A DNA stretch of 64,000 nucleotides from JADHUC01 sp964623055 (lineage in GTDB: Bacteria > Planctomycetota > Planctomycetia > Pirellulales > Pirellulaceae). The notes under the pieces are model-generated. The model was not told the origin of the DNA, ran no database searches, and saw nothing but the letters and a program-made list of their open reading frames with translations. The position numbers and the translations under genes were made by a program. Below, one piece after another: positions 34,890 through 44,536 of this stretch; position 1 is the stretch's first letter; every line of letters begins with the position of its first letter. The stretch spans positions 1 to 64,000 of the forward strand of contig CAZURK010000038.1 in NCBI GenBank assembly GCA_964623055.1, given 5' to 3'.

Positions 34890-34954
34890 GTAGCCGGATT
34901 CGCAAGAATTCGGGCGATTTGCCGTTTCCCCGAACTCTTGGCGAGTTCGGCTAC
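34890..34954. repeat. REP/BIME-like GTAGCCGG family element
   Basis: Runs from GTAGCCGGATT at 34890 to AGTTCGGCTAC at 34954. Left hairpin ccggatt-cgcaag-aattcgg, right hairpin cccgaact...agttcgg. It is related to 23939-24002: the paired stem bases differ in a compensatory way (AGT/ACT versus ATT/AAT). It lies between the convergent unknown gene and the helicase gene. Confidence 0.83.
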
Positions 34955-35007
34955 GGGAAGCCGTCAACTACAGAATCTGGCTCGTCGCGGACCGGCCCCA
35001 CTTCGGA

Positions 35008-37314
35008 CTATGTGTCGGTCTCTTCTGGCCGGGTCGCGTGTTCGAGCGCCTTGTCCGTACTTGTCGGGTCAACGCCCCGGCAAGTCGCCGTCAGCCGGTC
35101 GACAATGTCTCGTAGGTCGCCTGCCCACTCGTCTCCGGCCACGTCGGGCGGGCATAGTTGTGCGAATTCGACGGCCAACAGGATCAGACGCAACAAGTGC
35201 CGAAAGATGATCCCCTCCTGCTTCTGCAGGCCCTTGCCTGTGACATACTTGTTGAAATCGCCGCCGAATTCGAGCACCTCGCCCGCCGCCCAAACCGATT
35301 GGGTGCGTACATCGTGGACACCGGGAAAATCGTAGTCGAACAGGCGACGTAGCTTCTCGGCCAACGTCAACACGAATACTCGCTCTTCTTTCTGAATAAA
35401 GCCCCGAGAATCGCGATCGGGCTGTTCGTCTTGGGCCGCTCCCAGTTCTTCGGCCGACGCCAAACCTAACTGAAGCAGTTGAACGTCCAGCCGTGTCGTC
35501 GCCAGCGGTCCTGGCGGCAATTCCTCTTGCGATGGCACCCGAACCAATCGGACGACCGATCCCGGAAGTTCCAGTACGCTTTCCATCGCCTGCAGACGTT
35601 CGTTCCGATCCGCGATTCCCAATTGGTTGATCAGAAACACGCCGTACAGCGGGTTGAGGCCGCGCAACAAAGACAGCTTCTCCAGATCGGGCGTTGGATG
35701 CGCCAACTCGGGTCTGTACGGCGGCGGCTGGTGATCAGCATCCTGAGATGAATCCTGGCCTTGCGCGTCCTCTGCCGTCGGCTCGTCTGATTCTTTCGGT
35801 GGCGGCGGATCCAGTTCAACGTACCCGGCGGTCCACAACGTCATCAACATGCGGTCGAGAGCATTCTGCCCGGCTTCCAGTCGGCGGCTGTCCATCAGTC
35901 TTTTTCCCACCAGTGTGCGCAGGCGGCCAACGTCAGGCGAGGCATGCAGCATGTGCGCCAGAAGACGCCAGGGCACCGGTCCACGGCTGTACAGCTTGCC
36001 GGGTGAAGCTGCCGCCAGTTTTTCGAATTGGGCCTCAGTCCAGTACTGCTGGTTCGTCCTGCGGCGGGGCATTTTCTTTTTCAACTGTTTCTTGGCTTTC
36101 AGCAGTCCAGGATCCTTTGTGTCTTCGGGAATCCGATCGTATTTCTCGCGCCACCTCCCGATTTTGACGTCATCTTCATGAGCCAGGGCGAAAACGTAGC
36201 CTTGACTATCGTACTGAGGGCGGCCGGCGCGACCGAACATCTGGTGCGCCGAACTGGCTTCAACTAGTTTTTTCTTGTCGGGCGGCCCTTTCAGCAGGCA
36301 GGGTAATACGACACTGCGGGCCGGCAGGTTGACACCGGCCGCGAGCGTCTCGGTGCATATAGCGACCGACAGCAGCTTCCGCTGAAAAAGGTCCTCGACG
36401 ATTCGTCGGTACCTTGGCAGCATCCCGGCGTGGTGTACACCGACACCCCGCAGCAGGATTTGCCGCAGTTTCGGGCCTGCGCCTTGCGACCACTCGTATT
36501 TCTTAAGCTCTACTGCAAGTTGGGCCTGCTGGCCGTCGACCAACAGCTTCTTGCCCTTCATCTGTTCGGCAACGCTCCAGCATTCCTCGCGGTTGAAGCA
36601 GAAGACAAGCGCGGGCGTCCGTCGGGCGTCCTCGTCGCCAGCGGCCATCTGCTCAAGCTGCTCGGACAGCAGACTGTCGCCGACCCAGCCGAATGTCAGC
36701 GGCACTCTGCGTTCCTCGCTTTGGACTAGCTCTAACCGTCGATTGTGGCGATGCGAGAGCCAATTGACGAACTCGACTGAATTCCCAACCGTAGCTGACA
36801 GCAGCAGCAGACGAACCTCTTCAGGCAACAGCCCTAGCGTGAACTCCCAGACAATGCCACGCTCCGGATCGTTGAAACTGTGGAATTCGTCCATGACGAC
36901 GGCCGATACGTCACCGAATTCAAACGTCGGGCTCAACAGCCGATTGAGGAGAATCTCGGCGACGACAACCAGAATTGGGGCGTCGGGGTTGATACTGCGA
37001 TTGCCCGTTACCAGACCAATCTTGCTGATCCCGAATCCCCAGCGGATAGCCAAGTCCTTGAGGTCATCGAATTTCTGATCGGTCAGCGCGATCAACGGCG
37101 TGGTGTAGTACAGTCGCTTGCCCGTATGCAAAGCCTCGAACACCGCCGCCTCGGCAATCAACGTCTTGCCCATGCCCGTAGGCGCACAGACCATGATTCC
37201 TTGATCGGAAGTGAACCAGGCCAACAGAGCGTCTTCCTGAACCTGATACGGTTCAAACTGCAGTTGGTCAAAGTACAGGGCGGCGATCTCGTCTCGCGTT
37301 AGTTCGGCGGGCAT
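35008..37314 (-). CDS. Ski2-like DEAD/DEAH-box helicase
   Basis: 768 residues. Superfamily 2 helicase motifs in order are QVQEDALLAWF, Walker A in APTGMGKTLIAEA, TTPLIALTDQKFDD, the DEFH box in VVMDEFHSFNDPERG, LLLSATVGNSVEF, the Ski2-like GVGVHHAGMLPRYRR, ETLAAGVNLPARSVV, and MFGRAGRPQYDS. This pattern is closer to RNA helicases of the Ski2/Mtr4/Hel308 group than to DEAD-box proteins. The C-terminal ~300 residues (from KKQLKKKMPRRR) hold a basic segment, a Pro/acidic linker and a helical region of unknown role. The target (RNA or DNA) cannot be decided from sequence alone. It is on the minus strand with a 681-base gap upstream. Confidence 0.86.
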   Translation of the reverse strand: MPAELTRDEIAALYFDQLQFEPYQVQEDALLAWFTSDQGIMVCAPTGMGKTLIAEAAVFEALHTGKRLYYTTPLIALTDQKFDDLKDLAIRWGFGISKIGLVTGNRSINPDAPILVVVAEILLNRLLSPTFEFGDVSAVVMDEFHSFNDPERGIVWEFTLGLLPEEVRLLLLSATVGNSVEFVNWLSHRHNRRLELVQSEERRVPLTFGWVGDSLLSEQLEQMAAGDEDARRTPALVFCFNREECWSVAEQMKGKKLLVDGQQAQLAVELKKYEWSQGAGPKLRQILLRGVGVHHAGMLPRYRRIVEDLFQRKLLSVAICTETLAAGVNLPARSVVLPCLLKGPPDKKKLVEASSAHQMFGRAGRPQYDSQGYVFALAHEDDVKIGRWREKYDRIPEDTKDPGLLKAKKQLKKKMPRRRTNQQYWTEAQFEKLAAASPGKLYSRGPVPWRLLAHMLHASPDVGRLRTLVGKRLMDSRRLEAGQNALDRMLMTLWTAGYVELDPPPPKESDEPTAEDAQGQDSSQDADHQPPPYRPELAHPTPDLEKLSLLRGLNPLYGVFLINQLGIADRNERLQAMESVLELPGSVVRLVRVPSQEELPPGPLATTRLDVQLLQLGLASAEELGAAQDEQPDRDSRGFIQKEERVFVLTLAEKLRRLFDYDFPGVHDVRTQSVWAAGEVLEFGGDFNKYVTGKGLQKQEGIIFRHLLRLILLAVEFAQLCPPDVAGDEWAGDLRDIVDRLTATCRGVDPTSTDKALEHATRPEETDT

Positions 37315-37995
37315 GAAAAACCACTTGTCAAATCAGCAGAGCGTCATTCGAGAAATAACTGTCCGATGCACCCTCGCCCCGTTGAACACGTCCTGCCGCT
37401 GAAGGTCTGATGTGACAACCTCTGTCCCCTCGCCCCGCTTGCGGGGAGAGGGTCAGGGAGAGGGGTCGAAAATGCGTCAATCATCTCTGGAACGATCCAA
37501 CGTCAGTGTACAAGGCGCTCGCGTGCGGCGGAACGTCGCGGGCTCGAAAGCCCCCATATTATGCGCGCACGAAATTGTCGAGTCACCGTGACTCGATGTC
37601 GTGTTTTCAGCGGTGGTCGCGTCAATCATGCTGCCTGCAACGGGGCAAAGCCGGCCAACTTCGGCTTCTTCGGCGAATTCCTTTACACTCCCGAGACTTG
37701 AGACTAGGATGAAACCGATATTCTTATGGTGGACTAAATAGCCCACCCTGACTGCCGCGTACTCTGGGTGAGCGGTTGATGAGGAGCCAGCGAATGCCGA
37801 AACACACTTGCTGGCGCTGCGTGCTGGTATGAATTCACCTGCCGCTCGCTTTGGAGCGAAGTCGCCATGAGATTGCGTGATGCAAGACGTCGTGTACGGC
37901 AATCCAAGCGTTCTCGCTGCTTGCGTGTTCTCCCGCGAAGACGCCGGAGCAGCCGTTGCTGGACCAGCGATCTCGTCTTTTCTCTCGTCGAATTC
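37315..37995. other. Long intergenic region upstream of the giant surface protein
   Basis: This gap has no supported gene. It contains the GC-rich repeat at 37426-37467 and a partial copy of the same CCCTCGCCCCG core at 37371-37381. Both the helicase gene and the giant gene start here and point outward. The reading frame of the giant gene is open back to 37867, but that part is very Arg-rich and does not resemble the start of a planctomycete surface protein. Confidence 0.45.
37426..37467. repeat. GC-rich CCCTCGCCCCGC hairpin repeat
   Basis: ccctcgccccgc (37427-37438), two-base loop and gcggggagaggg (37441-37452) form a tight hairpin, followed by a further gggagagggg. I recall such sequences as dispersed repeats in planctomycete and other genomes. 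It has no GTAG foot. A partial copy lies about 55 bases upstream. Confidence 0.65.
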
Positions 37996-40900
37996 ATGCG
38001 CGACTGGTTCTCGCCACCGTCTTTCCTCGGGCTCAGAGCAACGTGGCGAGGACGGAGAGTCGCCTTTGAACCGTTGGAAGACCGATGGATGCTCGCGGCT
38101 GTGCCGTTCTCCGAGCACGCCGTGGACGCGGACTTCAATGGCGCGACCAGCGTGTATTCGGAGGACGTGGACGGTGACGGCGATTTGGACATCCTGGGCG
38201 CCGCGTTCGATGCCGACGCTATCACGTGGTGGGAAAACACGGCGGGCGATGGCAGCGTTTGGTCGGAGCACACCGTGGACGGAGATTTTGATGGGGCGCA
38301 CTGCGTATATTCGGCGGACGTCGACGGCGACGGCGATATGGACGTCCTCGGCGCAGCGCATTGGGCGGGCATCACTTGGTGGGAGAATACGACGAGGGAC
38401 GGTAGCACGTGGACCGAGCACAATGTGGACGCCGACTCCATTGGCGCGGCAAGTGTGTATTCGGCGGACATTGACGGCGATGGCGACTTGGACATCCTCG
38501 GCGCTGCCCAAATGGACGACGATGTCGCGTGGTGGGAGAACACGACAGGCGATGGCACCGTCTGGACAGAACATTCAGTCGACGGAGACTTCGATGGTGC
38601 CCACAGTGTCTATTCGGCGGACATCGACGGTGACGGCGACTTGGACGTCCTGGGCGCTGCGGTCTACGGCGATGACATCACGTGGTGGGAGAATTCGGTG
38701 GGAGACGGCACGGCATGGATCGAGCACACCATCGACGGCGACTTCTCCGGGGCGATCAGCGTGTATTCGGCGGACGTCGACGGCGACGGCGACCTGGATG
38801 TGCTGGGGGCCGCGTCCGAGGCGGACGACATCACATGGTGGGAAAACGTGGCACGAGACGGCAGCGTCTGGACCGAGCACACGATAGAGGGCAGCTTCGA
38901 GGTGGCGACCAGCGTGTACGCCGCGGACGTGGACAGTGACGGCGACCTGGACGTACTCGGCACTGCGGCATACGGTCTCGACGATGTCACATGGTGGGAA
39001 AACACGTCCGGAGACGGCAGCGTCTGGACCAAGCACACCGTGGACGCAGTGTTTGCCGGGGCGTACGCCGTGCATTCGGCGGACCTGGACGGCGACGGCG
39101 ACCTGGACGTACTCGGCGCCGCACGTTCTGCCGACCAAATCACGTGGTGGGAGAACAAGACGATCCATGCAAGCACGTTTTTCACAATCGACTTCGAGCA
39201 CACTGTGAGCGGAGACTTTTCTGGTGCGTACAGCGTGCATTCCGCGGACGTGGATGATGACGGCGACATGGACATACTCGGAGCCGCGTACCTTTCCGGC
39301 CCCGTGTGGTGGGAAAACGAAACGGGCGATGGCAGCATCTGGACCGAGCACACCGTGGACGGATCGTTCTATGGGGCCAGCAGCGTGTATTCGGCGGACA
39401 TCGACGGCGACGGCGACCTGGACGTCCTTGGTGCCGCACGCTTTGATGACGCCATCGCGTGGTGGGAGAACAGTTTGGGCGATGGCAGCGTGTGGATCGA
39501 GCACACCGTGGACGGAGATTTTGACGGGGCGTCCGCCGTGTATTCAGCGGACGTGGATGGTGACGGCGACGCGGACGTTCTTGGCGCCGCGTTCCGTGAC
39601 AACGACATCGCATGGTGGGAAAACACGGCGGGCGATGGCAGCGACTGGGTCGAGCATCGGGTGGATGAATGGTTTCTCGGGGCATCCAGCGTTTATTCGG
39701 CGGATGTGGACGGGGACGGAGATCTGGACATACTGGGCGCCGCGTACGATAGCGGCGTCATGTGGTGGGAAAACGAAACCGGCGACGGCAGCGTCTGGAT
39801 CAGGCGCGGGTTAGACAGATCGTTTCATGCAGCGACAAGCATCTATTCTGCGGACATGGACGGAGACGGCGACCGGGACATACTCGGCGCCGCGGAATAC
39901 GGTGGCATCAACTGGTGGGAGAACACGGCAGGCGATGGAAGCGTCTGGATCGAACGCAACGTAGCTCAGGGCCTTCGCGGGGCGAGAAGCGTCAAAGCGG
40001 CAGACGTGGACGGTGACGGTGACCTGGACGTTCTCGGCGCCATCGCGTCTTCCTCTGGCCATGTCAGGTGGTGGGAAAACACGGGCGGAGATGGCAGCGT
40101 CTGGACCGAACGTGCCGTGGCCGAAGGCAGCGACGGGGCGATTAGTGTCGATTCGGCCGACATGGACGGTGACGGCGACCTAGACGTACTCGGCGCCGGG
40201 TGGAATACCAAGGGCGTCACGTGGTGGGAAAACAGGTTGGAGGATGGAAGCGACTGGACCGAGCACACGTTGGGTGGACTCTTTTGGGGAGCGAGAAGCG
40301 TTCATTCGGCGGATGTGGATGGTGACGGGGACATGGACGCACTCGGCGCGGCCTACTGGGACGGCATCAGGTGGTGGGAGAACTGGTCGGGCGATGGCGG
40401 CGTTTGGATCGAGCACACCATAGATGGGAACTTTCGATGGGCGAGAAGCGTGTATTCGGCGGACGTTGACGGTGACGGTGACGTGGACGTGTTGGGGGCC
40501 GCGTTCTTGGACCGCGAGATAACGTGGTGGGAGAATGCGGCTGGCGACGGCAGCGACTGGATCGAGCACATCCTGGACGGAGATTTTGCTCAGGCGTCCG
40601 GCGTGTATTCGGCAGAAATGGACGGTGATGGCGACATGGACATCCTGGGCGCCGCAGAGTTGGACGGCAAGATCATGTGGTGGGAGAACACGATGGGAGA
40701 CGGTAGCGTCTGGATCAGACACACCGTGGTCCGGCGCTCTTTCGGAGCTACCGAAGCAGAAGGCGTTTATTCGGTGGATCTGGACGGCGATGGCGACATG
40801 GACGTGTTGGGTGCCTTCTTAGGCCGCGAGATAGCGTGGTGGGAAAACGCGGCTGGTGATGGCAGCGACTGGAAGTGGCACATCGTGGACGACGATTTTT

Positions 40901-43776
40901 CTCAGGCGTCCAGCGTCTATTCTGCGGATATGGACGGCGACGGCGACATGGACATCCTCGGTGGTGGGGCCGCGAGCGGCGTCGCGTGGTGGGAGAACCG
41001 ATTGGGCGATGGACGCGAATGGACCGCGCACACCATAGACGCAAACTTCGCTGGGACGAGAAGCGTCCATTCGGCGGACTTCGACAGTGATGGCGACATG
41101 GACGCCGTGGGCGCCGCGTCTCGGGCCAACGACGTCGTGTGGTGGGAGAACACGGCGGGAGATGGCACCGTCTGGACTGAACACACCGTGGATCGACACT
41201 TCGATGAGGCAAGCAGCGTCTATTCGGCGGACATGGACGGTGACGGAGATTTGGACATCCTGGGCGCCGCCTTCGATGCCGACGACATCACGTGGTGGGA
41301 GAACCGGGGTGGCCAGTTCGCCTTGGTCACAACCGATGCCGCCCCGGCAACGATCAACGACGGGCAGGCCGATGACGTGCTGAGGATCGTTGCGGTTCAC
41401 CGCGGCCGGATCGGCGATTCCGACCTGGAACTGGTCGCCTTCGACTTGCTGTTCGAGGAATCGGCCGGTGATCCGTTGACGACGGCCGAGGCGAACAACC
41501 TGATCGCGAACCTGATGATCTACGTCGATGCGGATGGCAACGAAACCTTCGATGTCGACCACGACACGCTGGTGACAACGGTCGACTCGTTATCTTTGAA
41601 TGCGGGTGTCCAGACCGTTTCGTTTGCTGATGGTGATCCCAACGTGCAAGTACAAGTTGGCGCGCCGCGGACGTATTTCGTGGTCACGGAGTTGACGGGC
41701 GATGCCAGCAGCCAGTCGCCAAACCAGTTTCGGATCGTTCATCGCACTGAAGCGGGCAGCATGGCCGAAGACCGCGTCTATGACATCGAACTCACCATGG
41801 AATGGGCCGCTGACACGGCGTCATCCATCGTCACAGCGTCGCCGGTTGAGGTTCAGTTTTCGCAGACCACGTTCCGGGCGAACGAGGATGGTACGCCATC
41901 CGGCTCGCTAGTGACGTTGACTAGAAATGCGACCAGCGGCACTTCCCAGGTCCAGATCGGTTTTGGTAATACGGGTACGGCAATCGCCGGAACTGACTTT
42001 GATGACGCACCGATCGACGTGACGTTTGACAGCAGCGACGATACCGCGACGGTGACCATTCCCATTGCGCGGGACAGTATTGCGGAGTTGGACGAGACGA
42101 TTGGGCTAGAAGTCACTGCGATTTCGGGGGCGGTCATCGGAACGCAGAACACCGCAACGCTGACCATTGTGGACGACGACGCGGCTACGATCTCCATCGA
42201 CGATGTGGCGCAAGACGAAGGCAAAGCTGGCACGACCCAGTTTGCCTTTACGGTGACTCTGGATGCGGAAGTGGATACGCCAGTTCTGGTTGACTTTGCG
42301 ACGGCCGATGGCTCCGCGGAGGACCAGAACCTGGACGGCGACTACTACTCCGCAGCCGGGACGCTGAGCTTTGCGGGGCAGGCTGGCGAGCAGCAGACGA
42401 TCACGGTGAACGTCGCGGGCGACGACGTGCTGGAGCCCAACGAAGACTTCTTCGTGAACCTGACGGGCATCGCTGCTGGTGGGCGGAACGTGACCTTCGC
42501 CGACAATCAGGGACGCGGGAGGATCCTACGTGACGAATCACTGCGAAACGCCCTGACGATCGCCACCGCAGAAATCGCCAGCACCGGCCAGATCGACGAG
42601 TATACGCTCGATCTGACGAAAGGCCCCGCCAACGGTGTGTACAGTATCCAAGTGTTGGACTACCGTGGCGATGGTCTTGATCCGGACGTTGCGGAGGTTC
42701 TGGATGCGAATGGTGACCCGATTCCAGTACGACAACGGGTCGCAGACGCGACTGCCGACGGGGCGTCGGCCAGCGCCCTGGTGGTCCAGTTGGCGCCCGG
42801 GCAATATCGGATTCGCGTGCGCGGCCAGAACGACACGACGGGACGCTACCGCCTGGACGTTCGTTTGCCCGGCGTGGTGAACGAGGATGGAATCGTCCGC
42901 GAAAGGGATGTACAGCAGGCGGAAGTCTGCATGTTACAGCAACAATTCGGCTTCAATGCAATTGCCCAGGAATTGTTCGGCCATAAGCTAGGCTTCGATC
43001 TCACCAGGGATCAATTCCGCCCGGAGTTCGATGCAAACCTGAGTGGTGGAATCGATCCGGTGGATCTGGAAGCGATCATTTCCAACCACGGTGACGGTGT
43101 TCCAGTCCAGGCACAAGCCACTTTGACTCGTGTCGTGACGCCACCTGCCATCAACGTTCCGGGCGAGCCCGAGGCGGAAATCTCGCTCAGCGGTTCGACC
43201 GTCGCTGTCTACCAGAATCCCAATCTGGCAGCGGACGTCAACGCCGACGGACAAGTGACGTCGCTGGACGTCTTGCTCGTGATCAACAGAGTGAACGCAG
43301 ACAATGCCGAATCCGCCGATGCAACCATCGGCCAGGGCGATACACCGTCAGGCGAGGGCGAGATGGGGCTGGGGATCTCGCCGCCGTTCTATGACGTCAA
43401 TGGTGATCGCGTGGTTTCGCCGCTGGACGTGTTATTGGTGATCAATGCATTGAACGCGGCTGACTCCAACGCCCACCCCGCAGCAGCCGAGGGGCAGGCG
43501 ACAAGCACGATCCTGGTCACGAGGCTCGGCCTTGTGACCCACCTCCCGCGAGTCTCTGCCTCGCAAGAGCCGGCAAGACAAAGCGTCCGCAGGCGGGAGC
43601 CTGGGAACGAGGGAAAGGGACGCGAGGTCTTCGAAGTTCACAGAAGCTTCACATCGGAGTCACCCAAGCTGCGCACCACGGCCTCGTCTGAGCCGTTCGA
43701 GCTGGATGCTGATCTGATCGACCTGTTGGCCGAGGATGTCGATGCGGCGCAGGACCAGCTAGCATTTGTCGCGTGA
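37996..43776 (+). CDS. Giant FG-GAP/VCBS-repeat, Calx-beta, dockerin surface protein
   Basis: 1,926 residues from the ATG at 37996, just before the planctomycete export motif AFEPLEDRWMLAA. A run of 21 repeats of ~51 residues (bases ~38095-41310) follows. Each has the calcium-binding-like VDGDGDLDVLGAA of FG-GAP/VCBS propellers, then ITWWEN and GDGSVWTEHTVDGDF. Next come a ~180-residue unassigned region, two Calx-beta-like domains (~41845-42525; TATLTIVDDD, QTITVNVAGDDVLEPNEDF), a pre-peptidase-like beta domain (~42541-42880) and a type I dockerin pair (~43230-43465; DVNADGQVTSLDVLLVIN, DVNGDRVVSPLDVLLVIN). A large secreted, calcium-dependent adhesion or matrix protein is likely. The frame can extend to 37867, but that part is Arg-rich and leader-unlike. 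Confidence 0.9.
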   Translation: MRDWFSPPSFLGLRATWRGRRVAFEPLEDRWMLAAVPFSEHAVDADFNGATSVYSEDVDGDGDLDILGAAFDADAITWWENTAGDGSVWSEHTVDGDFDGAHCVYSADVDGDGDMDVLGAAHWAGITWWENTTRDGSTWTEHNVDADSIGAASVYSADIDGDGDLDILGAAQMDDDVAWWENTTGDGTVWTEHSVDGDFDGAHSVYSADIDGDGDLDVLGAAVYGDDITWWENSVGDGTAWIEHTIDGDFSGAISVYSADVDGDGDLDVLGAASEADDITWWENVARDGSVWTEHTIEGSFEVATSVYAADVDSDGDLDVLGTAAYGLDDVTWWENTSGDGSVWTKHTVDAVFAGAYAVHSADLDGDGDLDVLGAARSADQITWWENKTIHASTFFTIDFEHTVSGDFSGAYSVHSADVDDDGDMDILGAAYLSGPVWWENETGDGSIWTEHTVDGSFYGASSVYSADIDGDGDLDVLGAARFDDAIAWWENSLGDGSVWIEHTVDGDFDGASAVYSADVDGDGDADVLGAAFRDNDIAWWENTAGDGSDWVEHRVDEWFLGASSVYSADVDGDGDLDILGAAYDSGVMWWENETGDGSVWIRRGLDRSFHAATSIYSADMDGDGDRDILGAAEYGGINWWENTAGDGSVWIERNVAQGLRGARSVKAADVDGDGDLDVLGAIASSSGHVRWWENTGGDGSVWTERAVAEGSDGAISVDSADMDGDGDLDVLGAGWNTKGVTWWENRLEDGSDWTEHTLGGLFWGARSVHSADVDGDGDMDALGAAYWDGIRWWENWSGDGGVWIEHTIDGNFRWARSVYSADVDGDGDVDVLGAAFLDREITWWENAAGDGSDWIEHILDGDFAQASGVYSAEMDGDGDMDILGAAELDGKIMWWENTMGDGSVWIRHTVVRRSFGATEAEGVYSVDLDGDGDMDVLGAFLGREIAWWENAAGDGSDWKWHIVDDDFSQASSVYSADMDGDGDMDILGGGAASGVAWWENRLGDGREWTAHTIDANFAGTRSVHSADFDSDGDMDAVGAASRANDVVWWENTAGDGTVWTEHTVDRHFDEASSVYSADMDGDGDLDILGAAFDADDITWWENRGGQFALVTTDAAPATINDGQADDVLRIVAVHRGRIGDSDLELVAFDLLFEESAGDPLTTAEANNLIANLMIYVDADGNETFDVDHDTLVTTVDSLSLNAGVQTVSFADGDPNVQVQVGAPRTYFVVTELTGDASSQSPNQFRIVHRTEAGSMAEDRVYDIELTMEWAADTASSIVTASPVEVQFSQTTFRANEDGTPSGSLVTLTRNATSGTSQVQIGFGNTGTAIAGTDFDDAPIDVTFDSSDDTATVTIPIARDSIAELDETIGLEVTAISGAVIGTQNTATLTIVDDDAATISIDDVAQDEGKAGTTQFAFTVTLDAEVDTPVLVDFATADGSAEDQNLDGDYYSAAGTLSFAGQAGEQQTITVNVAGDDVLEPNEDFFVNLTGIAAGGRNVTFADNQGRGRILRDESLRNALTIATAEIASTGQIDEYTLDLTKGPANGVYSIQVLDYRGDGLDPDVAEVLDANGDPIPVRQRVADATADGASASALVVQLAPGQYRIRVRGQNDTTGRYRLDVRLPGVVNEDGIVRERDVQQAEVCMLQQQFGFNAIAQELFGHKLGFDLTRDQFRPEFDANLSGGIDPVDLEAIISNHGDGVPVQAQATLTRVVTPPAINVPGEPEAEISLSGSTVAVYQNPNLAADVNADGQVTSLDVLLVINRVNADNAESADATIGQGDTPSGEGEMGLGISPPFYDVNGDRVVSPLDVLLVINALNAADSNAHPAAAEGQATSTILVTRLGLVTHLPRVSASQEPARQSVRRREPGNEGKGREVFEVHRSFTSESPKLRTTASSEPFELDADLIDLLAEDVDAAQDQLAFVA

Positions 43777-44208
43777 CCGTGGATATCTCCACGCGTGCTG
43801 GTCGACCCCTAAGCCGTTTGTGTCGACAGTGCAAAGCACGGGTGGGCCGGGAAGCGGCCTCGATGTGTCCAACGCGTCATCTCCAAAACGCGGCTTCTTG
43901 GCGGCTACTTCGCCGCCGATCGTGAACGCCTGTGGAATTTGGCAAAGAACCGCGGCGTGTGTCTGTAGTGCCGTGCTCTCACATTGGGGCGGTGTTGTCG
44001 TTCCTACAACGGGGCTGCAACGGTACGTCCTGAGCCGTTGTTGGGGGCAGAGAGGTAAACGAAGGTGTGGAAACGACTTAGGAAATGCTAGCAGTGCAAC
44101 TGGCCGGATCGGCATGCCGGTTGCCCCAAGAAATACCCAACAATCGGGCAGGACCATACATTGGCCGACAACGTTATCTCAAGCATGTTAACAACGGAGT
44201 GATGAACC
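43777..44208. other. Intergenic region after the giant surface gene
   Basis: No supported gene. A perfect 6-base hairpin (cgtgga-tatc-tccacg, 43778-43793) begins two bases after the stop codon; it lacks a T-run and would be at most a weak terminator. Open frames here have no recognisable protein features. Confidence 0.4.
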
Positions 44209-44448
44209 ATGAACCTGCTACGACCTTGGCGTTGGCTGCGAGCGGCAGTCATCGAATTGACCGGCGTCGCAGCTTGCCTACTGCTGATCGGCTACTCGCA
44301 CACGGAACGGACGCCGCAGCCAAATGATCCCCCGGCGGAAACTCGGGACGCCTTGGCACCGCGTCGCGACGCTGGCGAGGACGCGCAACCGACCGAAAAG
44401 GAGTTATGGCAACTCCTAGGTGTCGTGTTCGAGAAAGCCCTGGAATGA
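44209..44448 (+). CDS. Small possible membrane-anchored protein
   Basis: 79 residues. The N-terminus has basic residues followed by a hydrophobic segment (LRAAVIELTGVAACLLLIGY), like a leader or single-pass anchor. A polar Pro/Asp/Glu-rich part (EAP-type, QPNDPPAETRDALAPRRDAG) and an amphipathic end (KELWQLLGVVFEKALE) follow. A GGAG element lies about eight bases before the ATG. No family is recognised. It sits 88 bases before the GroES-like gene. The coding call rests only on the leader-like sequence and start signal. Confidence 0.4.
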   Translation: MNLLRPWRWLRAAVIELTGVAACLLLIGYSHTERTPQPNDPPAETRDALAPRRDAGEDAQPTEKELWQLLGVVFEKALE

Positions 44449-44536
44449 AGCTGGTCGCACGTCTTGTCTTGTCGAAAGACGCGCCACCGAGTAACTTGAG
44501 ACGAACATCGGTGCGACTTCGACACACGAGACACTC

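Noticed and set aside
38095..41310. CRISPR-like or satellite array
   Set aside because: The 153-base period is a whole number of codons and encodes the same protein motif; there are no short direct repeats with unique spacers.
37477..41562. Several long minus-strand frames opposite the giant repeat protein
   Set aside because: They are repeated shadows of the 153-base tandem repeat (each contains RRIHA/ILGPD-like text) and vanish outside it.
43766..44191. 141-residue frame after the giant gene
   Set aside because: No leader, motif or ribosome-binding site; its start overlaps the end of the giant gene.
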